Position numbers and translations under genes: made by a program | DNA from: Chondrosia reniformis | Taxonomy: Eukaryota; Porifera; Demospongiae; Chondrillida; Chondrillidae | Direction of reading: 5' to 3' | Assembly (NCBI GenBank): GCA_947172415.1 | Contig: OX359193.1 | Location: 7,837,501 to 7,901,500, forward strand | DNA: 64,000 bases | Notes under the pieces: model-generated | Told to the model about the DNA's origin: nothing | The model's input: only the letters and a program-made list of their open reading frames with translations | Database searches by the model: none | Shown here: one piece after another, positions 54,901 through 64,000 of the stretch | How the letters are laid out: each line of letters opens with the position of its first letter | Position numbering within the stretch: position 1 is the first letter of the stretch

Positions 54901-57072
54901 ACGTAAGCACAGGTGCTCATCCTCGTGAAGCTCATATCCGTCGTCACAGTGACAACTGTAGTTTCCAGGAAGATTTACACATTCATGATGGCAACCAGCA
55001 TTATTAGTATCACACTCATCAATATCTAATACAAGAGAGAGCATATCCATTGAATATGAGAAATCAATAACAATAAAGAAATAAGTAATCCAACAATAAA
55101 TGAATCTATACTTACCATCACAAGTTTTGGCCTGGTCATTCTGAATGAATCCGGGTTGACAAGTACATGAACGACCATCTGAATTCAGAGTAGCATAAGT
55201 TCTACAGTAGCACTCATGAGAGCCAGGAATATTACTGCAATAGTCACTGCATCCACCATTGGCACTCTCGCATTCATTTACATCTGAAAAACAGGAAGTA
55301 CGTACATGTAACTATGATGAAATCAGTATCTACACATACATACAATGTATGTATTATACTCTGAGTAACTTTAATTAAGTTAAGTAAACTATATATTTTA
55401 AGCAAAAAGTCTATTTTGATTTTGAAAATACAAATAATTCCAGCCAAATAGAAACATCAAAAGTAACTTGCTATGTTTCTAAACAAAAGTAAAGATTCCT
55501 TTGTAAAAATACTTTATTTTCATATGTGTACTATGCTCGAGAATAAAGTCTTATTGAGCGTCAGCAACATGAATTTACTAATTCTGGATGTTTCGACCCG
55601 GAGGTCCTTCATCAGCAATATATGAGGAATGGGAATACAAGCCAGGTTAAATAGGAAAGGGTAGGACATTTGGTGATGTTAAAAGTGCGCCAAATAATTA
55701 ATGAAGATAAAATGATGATACTCATATGCATATATATACGTATATACATATGACAGAATATATATATGGTATACATATATGTACATGTACGTACATATAT
55801 ATATACCAACAAAGAGGAAACAATTTTCTAGGAAAGCCCCTTAACATACAACATAAAGATTATATAGTCACTCTGTTCCATGTTTATATATACAGATATG
55901 TACGTACCTTCATTGCAGTACTGTCCAGTCCAGTTAGGGGGACAGTCACAGGATTCCGGATCAACACATGTGCCACTATTGAAGCATCCTCCAGTACACA
56001 CAGCTGTACATAGGAAAGCAGCTCTTCTTAAAACCACACATGAAATGTGCATATACGGGGTAGTTATTGCAGGGATAGGTAGAGTATTATACTGCACATT
56101 TCATTAGTTAATGATTATTGATCTACAGCAACAGTTCAACTCTAACTTAGTACTCATTGACTACAGATAATGACTTTAGAAGGCAACGAGCAGTGCTACT
56201 TACGACGACATTGCACTTGACCTCCTGAGATCAGCTGGAATCCTGAGCAACAATAATCCTCACAGACTAGTCTTGCATTGTAACGTGTAGTATATCTAGA
56301 TTGACTCTCATACCTATACATACATATATATCAAATATAATATGACTGTCAAACCTATACATACCATATGTACATACGTATAATATGCATTGTGCATAAA
56401 CCATTGTCTCAAAAGATATATATATATGGTTAATAAGTTATAGCCCAGAGGCAAGGACAGCCGAATTAGCATATACTGTATTGGCCACCATTATCTTTTG
56501 CCATGGTGATGGGGTAATTTATATATATATTGGAGTTTTGATTTGTGAAGAGTAGCTGGGCTAATTAGATCCATAGAATATATGGCCATTACAGGTTCTG
56601 CATAGGTATACACAATTACTCACTTTTCAATTATATACATACTGCTTTGTGCTTACCAATAACGTGTTCCTGAGCACCTACTCCAGCCAAAAAATCCGCA
56701 GCTGTAGTAATATCTCTGAGACCTCCTCACTGCTGTGTAATACAGTGTTTGGTAACTTTCAGATTCATATCTTTCATTGCGACATACACTAAAGTGATTC
56801 AGTTTAAAATATTACATTTAACAAATAGTGGAACTGGATTAAAAAGGATGGATCTTTCAACCTATAGATCTTCTTCAGCAAGAAACTCAACTGTATGTAA
56901 CTCTCGTGGACTACATAATATATCTTGCACTGCCAAATTGGCCAGCAGCTTACCCTTCTCCTGCTCTATCCTGTGAACAAGAATTGCTTGGACATGAGGT
57001 GCATCCATGATTAGCCCTGATATGTGGTACCAAGCTGGTCACTACCAGCAAGAGCAAGTACACATTCACCAT
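45982..57072 (-). CDS. Giant EMI/EGF/sushi/Ig receptor-like type-I membrane protein (16 exons, 2,597 aa)
   Basis: Exons from 5' to 3': 57072-56954, 56788-56657, 56313-56204, 56003-55908, 55283-55116, 55025-54903, 54824-54729, 54659-54537, 54296-54174, 53728-53351, 53192-51739, 51669-47862, 47360-47055, 46890-46832, 46765-46711, 46625-45982 (7,794 bp, one frame). Signal peptide [23 protein letters not shown] domain at about 40-120 ([23 protein letters not shown]). Plain and calcium-binding EGF modules at about 121-363 ([24 protein letters not shown]). Two sushi modules at about 364-489. One EGF at about 490-525 ([11 protein letters not shown]). Then about 1,350 residues without a domain I recognise, containing coiled coils (about 1255-1335 and 1516-1583) around a cysteine-rich block. 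Two Ig domains at about 1895-2072 ([13 protein letters not shown]). A furin-like RKRQ near 2095. Ephrin-receptor-like cysteine repeats at 2244-2345. One membrane helix at about 2366-2395. An acidic tail with three repeats. Ligand and role unknown; a scavenger, adhesion or self-recognition receptor is plausible. Confidence 0.88.
53735..54135 (+). repeat. 34-bp minisatellite in the giant receptor gene's intron 9
   Basis: About 11 copies of GTTGGGCTACAGGAAATAGA followed by GAAATAGAGTAGGA. The first copy overlaps the acceptor of exon 10: its GGGCTACAGG is that exon's own splice border on the minus strand. The array therefore duplicates a splice-acceptor sequence many times. Confidence 0.92.
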
Positions 57073-57107
57073 GACTGACTATAGAGGGGTGGGGCAGAGT
57101 GACACAC
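57073..57107 (-). other. Probable 5' UTR part of the receptor's first coding exon
   Basis: A minus-strand acceptor (AATTATAG) ends at 57108, placing 35 bp of 5' UTR before the ATG at 57072-57070. Confidence 0.5.
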
Positions 57108-57867
57108 CTATAATTCAAAGGAGACTATTATGTAAACTTAAAATTGCAGGGTTTTCTTTTTTGAAAATGTTTAGTTATATATGTAACCACTATAATTAGA
57201 ATTTGTTTCAAGATGGCTGTTTACTTCAATCTAAAGGATGTACTGACAAATGTTGCACCAGCCTATCTGACGCATTTTAACAACAAGCTCATACTTTCAA
57301 GCCTGACGAGGCACATGCAACTATACTTTGAGGAGTGGCCTCACACGCAAAACAAACAAATAATGCCAACAATAACTCCCCTAATGAATTTAATTAATAG
57401 AAACAACAATATAGCACATTTATGATTCCCGTGAACACATGCACCTACTAGTACACTACGTCCACACGTTATAACTTGTGCATTTCCATTGATAGATTAT
57501 GTTCAAAAATTTATCGCAACACACTAATCTTACACATAGAGTATATATTTTAATTATATACTTAGCTGGAGGAGAAAGCTGATATACAGACCAAAACGTC
57601 CAATGTACCTACGTTTACAGTAGATATAGCGAAACTCTGTGCCGCACTGGTACGCATCTGGTGTTTCGGTAGAGGAGACGGCTTATATTGTGACTTTACT
57701 GAATATGGATGTTTCGTTATTGCAGAGACGAGGTCCTGGCCCCTATTTGGTTGAACTAGTACTAGTCCTGCTAACTTGGTAACGATTCAAACGCAATATT
57801 ATCATCGTCGTTCAGTACATTTTATACAGTACTGGGATGGAATGATCACCAAACTCATGTGCCTTAC
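57108..57867. other. Probable 5' UTR intron of the giant receptor
   Basis: AT-rich. It contains a 70-codon plus-strand frame (57213-57425) with no recognisable family and no supporting splice sites. Nothing else is supported. Confidence 0.4.
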
Positions 57868-57960
57868 CTGAGAGGAAGCAGAAAATCCGAGTACGTTCCC
57901 TGGGTCTGTCTCCGCGCTAAACAACTAAGGTTTGGCGGCGCCGGAAGTAGTCACACCCTT
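57868..57960 (-). promoter_or_regulatory. Probable noncoding first exon and promoter of the giant receptor
   Basis: On the minus strand a GC-rich block ends in a strong donor (CTCTCAG|GTAAGG at 57868). This could splice to the acceptor at 57108. It carries an ETS site CCGGAAGT (57941-57948) and TTTGGCGGC (57931-57939), typical of a TATA-less start region and unlike the AT-rich surroundings. Confidence 0.5.
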
Positions 57961-58884
57961 ATAAACTTTAATTTAACTGTAAACGTATCTATGTATATAT
58001 GTAACATTATAATTGAAATTGTTAAACTTTAAAATATGCTATAAGTGCCAAGTGCATACATACATAACTTACAGTTAAAATTTACAAATTTATAAATTGC
58101 ACAGCACAAGGGTACAAAAAGCTCACATCTTAATATAATGTAAATCACCATAGTAGCAAGATGGTTTATATATAGCCTAGAATTTGAAGCAATGTATGTG
58201 TGTGAATGCACATATATATTAGAGAGTATGGTAGTACTCTCTAAGTATATAGTGAATTCAAAGCTTTAAAGTATATACATCAAATCTGCTGTTGTTAACT
58301 AGTAAGAGTCTGAGACCCATTAATTATATAAGTAGACTGAACTCCTTTTGGAATTAAAATAACACATGGGACCTAATAGAGTCTATATGTGAGAATGTAA
58401 TTGATAACCCATGTGCACGTGATCTCTATAGATTCATTGTGTAAGCTATTGCATGCTCTATATATACGTGATGATCAATGTCAGGTTTCCCCGTATAGCA
58501 GGAGTGCATTCAAATTCGATAGTGCCCACCTGATATGGTCACTAAATTTGCTATATAGTTAACTTTGTACATATGTACATTCTATATTGTAATTATATAT
58601 ATACCTTTTAATATTTGTTCTTGCATGTGTGGTAAATATTGATCAATTTGCTATCAGTAGTGTATCTGCTATAGCCATAATATAATTGGCTTTAATAATC
58701 TGTTGATACATTGAATCAGATTAAATTAATTATGAAACATTATGCAAGATTTACTACAAAACTAATTATATAGTAATCTAGCTAATATAGAATATATACT
58801 ATTCTTAAAGGAGCATATATGCAGTTATAAATTATATTCACAGGTTTATTTTGTTGTGAGCATCAAGAGTACTGTATCCTCAAC
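57961..58884. other. Intergenic, nothing recognised
   Basis: About 920 bp of AT-rich sequence. No frame, repeat or motif that I can support. Confidence 0.6.
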
Positions 58885-59427
58885 TCAACCCGAGAAGATT
58901 CTAGGTCCTCCATGTACAAGCACACGACTTGTCTTCTTCTCAACTTGGTCTTTGTACTTGCACTCATAAGAAATGTTTGCTGATGCAAGGCCCATGAGTG
59001 TTATACTAGAATTAATTAGTAATTTCTCCTCCTTCATCTCAAACAAAATTAGTCCATAAAAATCATCCCTAGTGCTTTCTCTGCTAAGGGTTGCCATCCT
59101 GTCTCCAAATCCATCATCTACCATCCATGTACAGCTAGCATTGTCCACTGTCAGATTAGTGTTGACTTCCATTTTAGTTATAAAGGCATCCCTAATGGCA
59201 TTCACTGTAGCATTGCATCCAACTGTAATCTTCTTCACTTCAACTGAATTGCCATTCTGCTCTTCATGATCACTGCACTGCAGTTCTTCAAATATTGCAG
59301 TCTTCAAACTGTCCACATCAGTTGTTGTTTGTCCACACTTCAACGGGAGACTTTTAACCCAGCATGCTGAGCTCAAAAAGGCCACTAGAAAGTAAGTCGT
59401 CTTCAGATCCAAGGCAAATTGTAGCAT
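58885..59427 (-). CDS. Small secreted glycoprotein, unrecognised (single exon, 180 aa)
   Basis: One uninterrupted exon. The N-terminus is a plausible signal peptide (LKTTYFLVAFLSSACWVKSL), with cleavage expected near residue 27. The mature part has five cysteines (LKCGQ, QCSD, GCNA, SCTW, ECKY) and about five N-glycosylation sequons (NAT, NLT, NAS, NSS, NIS). This density of sequons suggests a secreted or lumenal protein. No membrane segment follows the signal. The C-terminus is VLVHGGPRIFSG. I do not recognise a family. It could also be the N-terminal part of a longer gene, but the stop codon is clean and no donor precedes it. Its strand matches both neighbours. Confidence 0.65.
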   Translation of the reverse strand: MLQFALDLKTTYFLVAFLSSACWVKSLPLKCGQTTTDVDSLKTAIFEELQCSDHEEQNGNSVEVKKITVGCNATVNAIRDAFITKMEVNTNLTVDNASCTWMVDDGFGDRMATLSRESTRDDFYGLILFEMKEEKLLINSSITLMGLASANISYECKYKDQVEKKTSRVLVHGGPRIFSG

Positions 59428-60224
59428 CTTTTAAACTAAAGAAGATTATTGTATTCAATCCTATTTTCAAAGTCAACTTAGTTATTGCAGTTGCATGAAC
59501 ATTGGCTGTAGTCCTTCCTTTTTATATAAGTCTACAAAAGGAAAAGTGTCGCTGTCAATGATGTCAATCTGTTGAGTTCAGTGGTCTAATGTACATGTTT
59601 AGGATATCCATAATTAGCCCCAACGGATTACAATTTCCTCTTTTTCCCCGGTGATGCCTTACATGGTAAACATTCTGACGAGAGTAGATTTAAATTTGCT
59701 ATATACTTTGTAGTCATTATACAGTTGGAATATGTAATTTTGATATATATACGTATCATGTATAGTATGTATACACCTTCAGAAATCTTTATTTAAACAA
59801 GATAGAAAAGCATATGATTATGGATGAAAACGTGAGTGTTTTATTTTAATGAGATAGTAGTTAAATCATGATGATGGAAACTACTGTAATGACCATATTT
59901 GGAAAGAGTACAGCCCTCCTAGATATATAACCAATTATAATTTGTAGGTGATCATGAGGAAGTGAAAATTACTGAAAGGTATATGCCAATCAGGCAAATA
60001 ACCAAAGTCTTATCTAGACTGGAGGACAGATTTCAAATTCACGATGACATGAATGACTGTAAGGTGATCATTGACTACTGGTTTCATTAAACAATCTACA
60101 TACTTCATAATATACAAAAATTATAATATTGCTATATCTATGCTTCTATACCCAAAATAAACAAAGTTATAATTGTCTATCAATATTTATTGGTATTATT
60201 AAATTGTTACTACTAGTAGCATAT
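59428..60224. other. Spacer between secreted-protein gene and AAA+ gene
   Basis: About 800 bp, AT-rich. It contains only the candidate plus-strand micro-gene at 59820-60090. Confidence 0.55.
59820..60090 (+). CDS. Candidate two-exon micro-gene (47 aa), tentative
   Basis: ATG GAT GAA AAC at 59820-59831 is followed by a good donor (GTGAGT). An open segment from 59959 to a TAA at 60090 reads EVKITERYMPIRQITKVLSR, then LEDRFQIHDDMNDCKVIIDY and WFH. The composition looks protein-like, with a charged helix, against an AT-rich background full of stops. The acceptor at 59957-59958 (CATGAG) is weak; the better one at 59946-59947 (TTTGTAG) gives the wrong phase for this start. It may be an exon of an unseen gene or a decayed gene fragment. 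Confidence 0.3.
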
Positions 60225-63200
60225 TTAGTTATACATTCCCTGTAAGGAGTCCTGTCTTCTGAAGGCGATACTGGTTCCTGACTTTCCTACTTCCTCTTCA
60301 CAAGATTCTTCAAGATCAGCCATCTGCAGGATTCTCTCCGACTCTGCCCTCAGAGCAGCTCTTGCTGCAGCTCTGAAAATGGCAGCAGATACATTTCCGC
60401 CAGTCATTTCATGTCGTGCTAGCTTTTCATAATCAACATTATCAGCTACAGGACACTCCTCAGGAATCAAGAGCTAGAGTAAAAAAATCAAGAAGTAAAC
60501 AATGGAAGTGGTATTATTAACACATCTAGGTAAGCGTCCATGCAGACTTGCCGGTGTAAATGAACAACAAACCTTCCACAGTTTAATTCTCTGCTCTCTG
60601 GTTGGTGCATCAAAATGAAGAATAAACTTGAGCCTTCTGAAGAAAGCCTTGTCAATGTTGTCAAAGAGGTTGGTGGTCAGGATAACAATGCCCGGGAAGT
60701 GCTCAATGTGGTACAGCAATACACCCACATCCACATTAGCATATCGGTCAGTAGATGTACTAGCGAAGAATAAGATTCCATGTAAAAGCCAACAAGCACA
60801 GGTTCCCTTGAACTAATTTTCAAACCTATTGGCTGTTCTCTGGCCAAAGAGTCCTTCTGCTTCATCAAACACTAAAATGGCATTAAGGGTACGTGCTTCC
60901 TGGAAAATGGCATCAATATTTTTGGTGCTTTCACCGACCCACTTGCTCAGGAGTTCACCACAATTCACAACCTGTCAGTCCACAAGCAGTAGTGAGTGTC
61001 ATTTAAATCTTCTCTAATCTTTGAGCACTGCAGTACTGAAGTTGAAACTTACCTTCAGAGGCCGTCCTACCTCATACCCTATGGCTTCAGCCGCAAGGGT
61101 CTTCCCAGTCCCAGGGGGCCCGTGCAACAAGACGGTCAATCCCTACAGGTAATATAATCATTTTAGAATATAGGGAATTACTATTAGTATGCATACACTT
61201 CATTGTGACCTACCTCCTGGGTTCTCTTTCCAAAACCCCACTGACCAAACAGTACACTCCTGCGGGAATGAAAACCTGATAGAGTGACATTACACCATTT
61301 CACTTGCCTGGGACTAGTCCCACACATACCTTGCTTTCTTAAAGTTTACAATATCCTTTAGAGATTTCATTACTTTGTCACCAGTAATAAGTGCATCCAG
61401 GCCATGAGATGGAACTACTCGACAGTCAAAGTCCTAAGGGATAGAAAAGAATTAAGTTACAATACTTTTACATATCAAGTATTTCAGCTGTGGTATCAAT
61501 ATTTTAACAAGATGAAGGTGTTTCTTCCAAATGCTTGGAATGAAGAGAAGCATGTATTTACTTACTTTCATTCTAAGTCTTCCTCTTAATTGGAAATTAG
61601 CTCCTTGCACCAAATCCTTTTGTGAAACGACAGGGTTATCCCCCTCTCTGGAAACTGCAACAGCTAAGGCAGACAAGATTGCATTTTTGATGAAACCTCC
61701 AGAAAGTTCAAATCTATTGGCCAACTCATTCTAAGGAGAAAGAGGATAATTGTCGCTGTGAAAAAGAATCAGCATGTGCGGGCAAAGTTGTACCAGGTCC
61801 ACATCTTCAGTAAGCTTCATGCTCTCAGGAATGTGCGACTCCCAAATGGACTTCCGGAGGAGGTGGTCTGGTTGGCGGAACTCTATAGCCAGCATCACTC
61901 TCCTGTGCATTGCCTCATCAAGGTCAAAAGGTCGGTTGGTGGCCAGTATAATGAGACCATCATGCCTAGTGGGGAGGTCAGAGTAGGAGGATCATCATCA
62001 GATGAGAATTCTCATGATTTTTGTGTGCTACCTCTCTATCTCTGTCAGCAATAGGTTGACATCGTAACCCCCCTTATCACGCGATTCAAAAATTCCTTCA
62101 CATTCATCAAAGAATAAGATGGCGTCATTAATTTTTGACTCACGAAAAACAAACTTAAATTCTCGCCAGCTGTCATCTTGCCAAGAGATGGGAAATTGAT
62201 AAGCAGAATCTGTATATCAGTCAGAAGAATAACTCAAGATTTGTAAAGGTAATTAGACAAAAATGGCTGCCCTACACTTACATGTAATAAACAATACCGT
62301 AATTCAGGAATTTTCGTTGTTAAAATATTTTTGTGGTTGGCTCAAACCACGAAAATTTATCACACGAAATATATTTAACAACGAATAATAACACGAATAA
62401 TAACACGTTGTACAATATCGTGGTAACCCCAGACCATGAAAATATTTTAACACGAAAATTTTTCCCACGAAAATTTCCGAACACGAAAATTTCCCGAACT
62501 ACGGTACAATGTATTAAGAGTGAAGTACAAAACTTACTATGATTGTGAATACAATGTACCTTTTTATTCAACTTGTTTGCCAGTGCATTGGCCATCATCG
62601 TCTTTCCAGTCCCAGGAGGACCATAAAACAACATCACCATCCCGGCTCCGTAGGTAATGATGTCGTCCAAACCCAACCTCTTGCGACACTTCTTGTAGGA
62701 TTCAAAGTTACTGACAGTTTCCAAGATCATCTTCTTCTGGTCCTTGCTCAGCACAACCTACGTACAGTAAAACATTGACATTATGCAACACTACCCAAAT
62801 CTTATTTCACCTAACAGAGGTCAATTAGAGGTCAATCCTAGGAGGGGAAAAGGATGCTTATGTAATCCATATGTACAATTTATTTCCCATACAGGCTGGC
62901 TAGCACATTAGGATACAAAGTCTTTCCTAACCATATGTCAGTTAACAACTCTTACAAAGTGATATATAGTGACTGAGGGCTTGTACTTGATGCACTGAAA
63001 TGTACTTTCCTCTAACACTTGTGGTAGCTGGTAGATTGCAATACAACACTAACACCTTGTAGCCACCAGGCTTCCCTGTCATTACAACACTACATACTAC
63101 AGCATACATACTACAGCATACATACTACAGCATACATACCACAGCATACATACTACAGCATACATACTACAGTACACATACCACAGCATACATACTACAG

Positions 63201-63814
63201 CATACATACCACAGCATACATACTACAGCATACATACTACAGTACACATACCACAGCATACATACTACAGCATACATACTACAGCATACATACTACAGCA
63301 TACATCCTACAGCATACATACTACAGTACACATACTTGCTCAAACTTAGTCTTGGGATAGTAGAGATGGGAACCCTCTACTATCTCTGAGAATTCTGTAT
63401 CTAAGCCAACACAGAAGTCAAGCATTCTCCGATCAATCTCAATAGTAGCATTGGCAGGATCGCCATTCAAAGTGACACTAAATAAAAAAGACAACTTAAC
63501 TACCAAAATACAACATTGCATGTTTTCATGGGCCACATGTACCATGCATAGCCATGTGCTGCCGCAACAGTGGTACTAACTACGGCTAACTCTACCTAGG
63601 TATAGTCACATTAATCTAAATATGGCACACCTCTGTTTGACAGGCTACATGTAGCTTACCTCTGGACATTGACCATTCCCTCCCGAACAATGGCAGAACT
63701 CTTGTAAAAGTACTTTCTGTGAGAAATTTGCTCTTCCAATGTATCACAGAACAACCTTAGGAGCATCTTAACAACTGTCCCATTGGCTCCAACTGTTATC
63801 TCAAATGTTGCAAA
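60225..63814 (-). CDS. Tandem AAA+ ATPase, 3' part (12 exons visible, 617 codons)
   Basis: The gene continues past the right edge, so its start is not visible. Exons: 63814-63660, 63477-63336, 62757-62538, 62209-62032, 61965-61794, 61730-61566, 61433-61330, 61259-61214, 61142-61053, 60971-60826, 60759-60573, 60473-60225 (1,854 bp, one frame). Two complete AAA modules follow each other. Module 1: Walker A YGPPGTGKTMMA, Walker B AILFFDECEGIF, sensor ILATNRPFDLDEAMHRRV, lid ELSGGFIKNAILSALAVAVS. Module 2: Walker A HGPPGTGKTLAA, Walker B AILVFDEAEGLFG, sensor IVILTTNLFDNIDKAFFRRL, lid EMTGGNVSAAIFRAAARAAL. Both keep catalytic residues, so both probably hydrolyse ATP in a CDC48-like double ring. 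Upstream is a region without a clear domain (GDPANATIEIDRRMLDFCVG). I cannot name the family. Confidence 0.85.
62297..62504. mobile_element. 208-bp MITE (TA target-site, imperfect terminal inverted repeats) in AAA+ intron
   Basis: The left end CCGTAATTCAG...GAATTTTCGTTGTTAAAATATTTT and the reverse complement of the right end (CCGTAGTTCGGGAAATTTTCG ... TTAAAATATTTT) form imperfect terminal inverted repeats. The element is flanked by TA on both sides (62295-62296 and 62505-62506). Internal CACGAAAATTT units recur. There is no coding capacity. A TA duplication and small size fit a non-autonomous Tc1/mariner-type element. Confidence 0.75.
63096..63331 (+). repeat. 14-bp minisatellite in AAA+ intron
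   Basis: About 16 copies of CATACTACAGCATA with CATACCACAG and CAGTACA variants. The variant order repeats in a block of roughly 70 bp, suggesting higher-order duplication. The array ends next to the splice donor of the exon ending at 63336. Confidence 0.92.
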
Positions 63815-63848
63815 CTGATGAGAAAATAACACATTAATACATTAATTG

Positions 63849-64000
63849 GTACTCAGGAGGTATACAGGAGGTATACAGGAGGTATACAGGAGGTATACAG
63901 GAGGTATACAAGAGGTATACAGGAGGTATACATTAGGTATACAAGAGGTATACAGGAGGTATACAGGAGATATACAGGAGGTACACAGGAGATATACAGG
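63849..64000 (+). repeat. 11-bp minisatellite at the right edge
   Basis: At least 13 copies of AGGAGGTATAC (variants AGAGGTATAC, AGGAGATATAC), running off the window end inside the AAA+ gene intron. Confidence 0.92.

Noticed and set aside
57213-57425. 70-codon plus-strand frame
   Set aside because: Not similar to anything I recognise, no exon borders, and it lies in the probable 5' UTR intron of a minus-strand gene.

Overview
This is a eukaryotic, animal-type window. Genes are split by many short introns with GT-AG borders, and every multi-exon model below keeps one reading frame from first to last exon. The content (VWA8, a DCN1-like protein, a PP1 regulatory ankyrin protein, the E2F partner DP, mitochondrial ribosomal protein L41, a GABA-B-type class C receptor, and a giant EMI/EGF/sushi/Ig receptor) is metazoan. 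The compact gene packing, AT-rich spacers, class C receptor and lineage-specific membrane proteins suggest a non-bilaterian animal, perhaps a demosponge. That assignment is inference.

Layout. Positions 1-9,200 are gene-poor. They hold a 63-bp satellite with a 567-bp higher-order period, a homopurine tract, a broken two-exon membrane or GPI-tail gene fragment, and a patchwork of duplicated pieces that includes a copy of a VWA8 exon. VWA8 (+) fills 9,222-19,741 in 48 exons. DCUN1D (-, 20,034-22,534) and a PPP1R16-like gene (+, 22,701-26,478) share a 166-bp divergent promoter. An intronless AIG1/GIMAP-like GTPase (-) and a small type-I membrane protein (+) follow. Three minus-strand genes come next: TFDP (29,824-34,769), MRPL41 (35,392-36,280) and an unrecognised 77-aa protein (36,419-36,874). 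A GABA-B-like receptor (+, 37,411-42,544) and an unrecognised polytopic membrane protein (+, 43,287-45,499) follow. A 2,597-residue receptor occupies 45,982-57,072 (-). The right end holds a small secreted protein (-), a possible micro-gene (+) and the 3' part of a tandem AAA+ ATPase gene (-) that runs off the right edge.

No single pathway unites the genes. Several are housekeeping: neddylation (DCN1), cell-cycle transcription (DP), PP1 targeting and mitochondrial proteins (VWA8, mL41). Others are surface or signalling proteins. A recurring theme is that many introns carry a private minisatellite with its own unit length (10-38 bp). The most striking points are the giant receptor, an E2F-type palindrome upstream of the DP gene, the higher-order satellite, and the chimeric debris beside VWA8.
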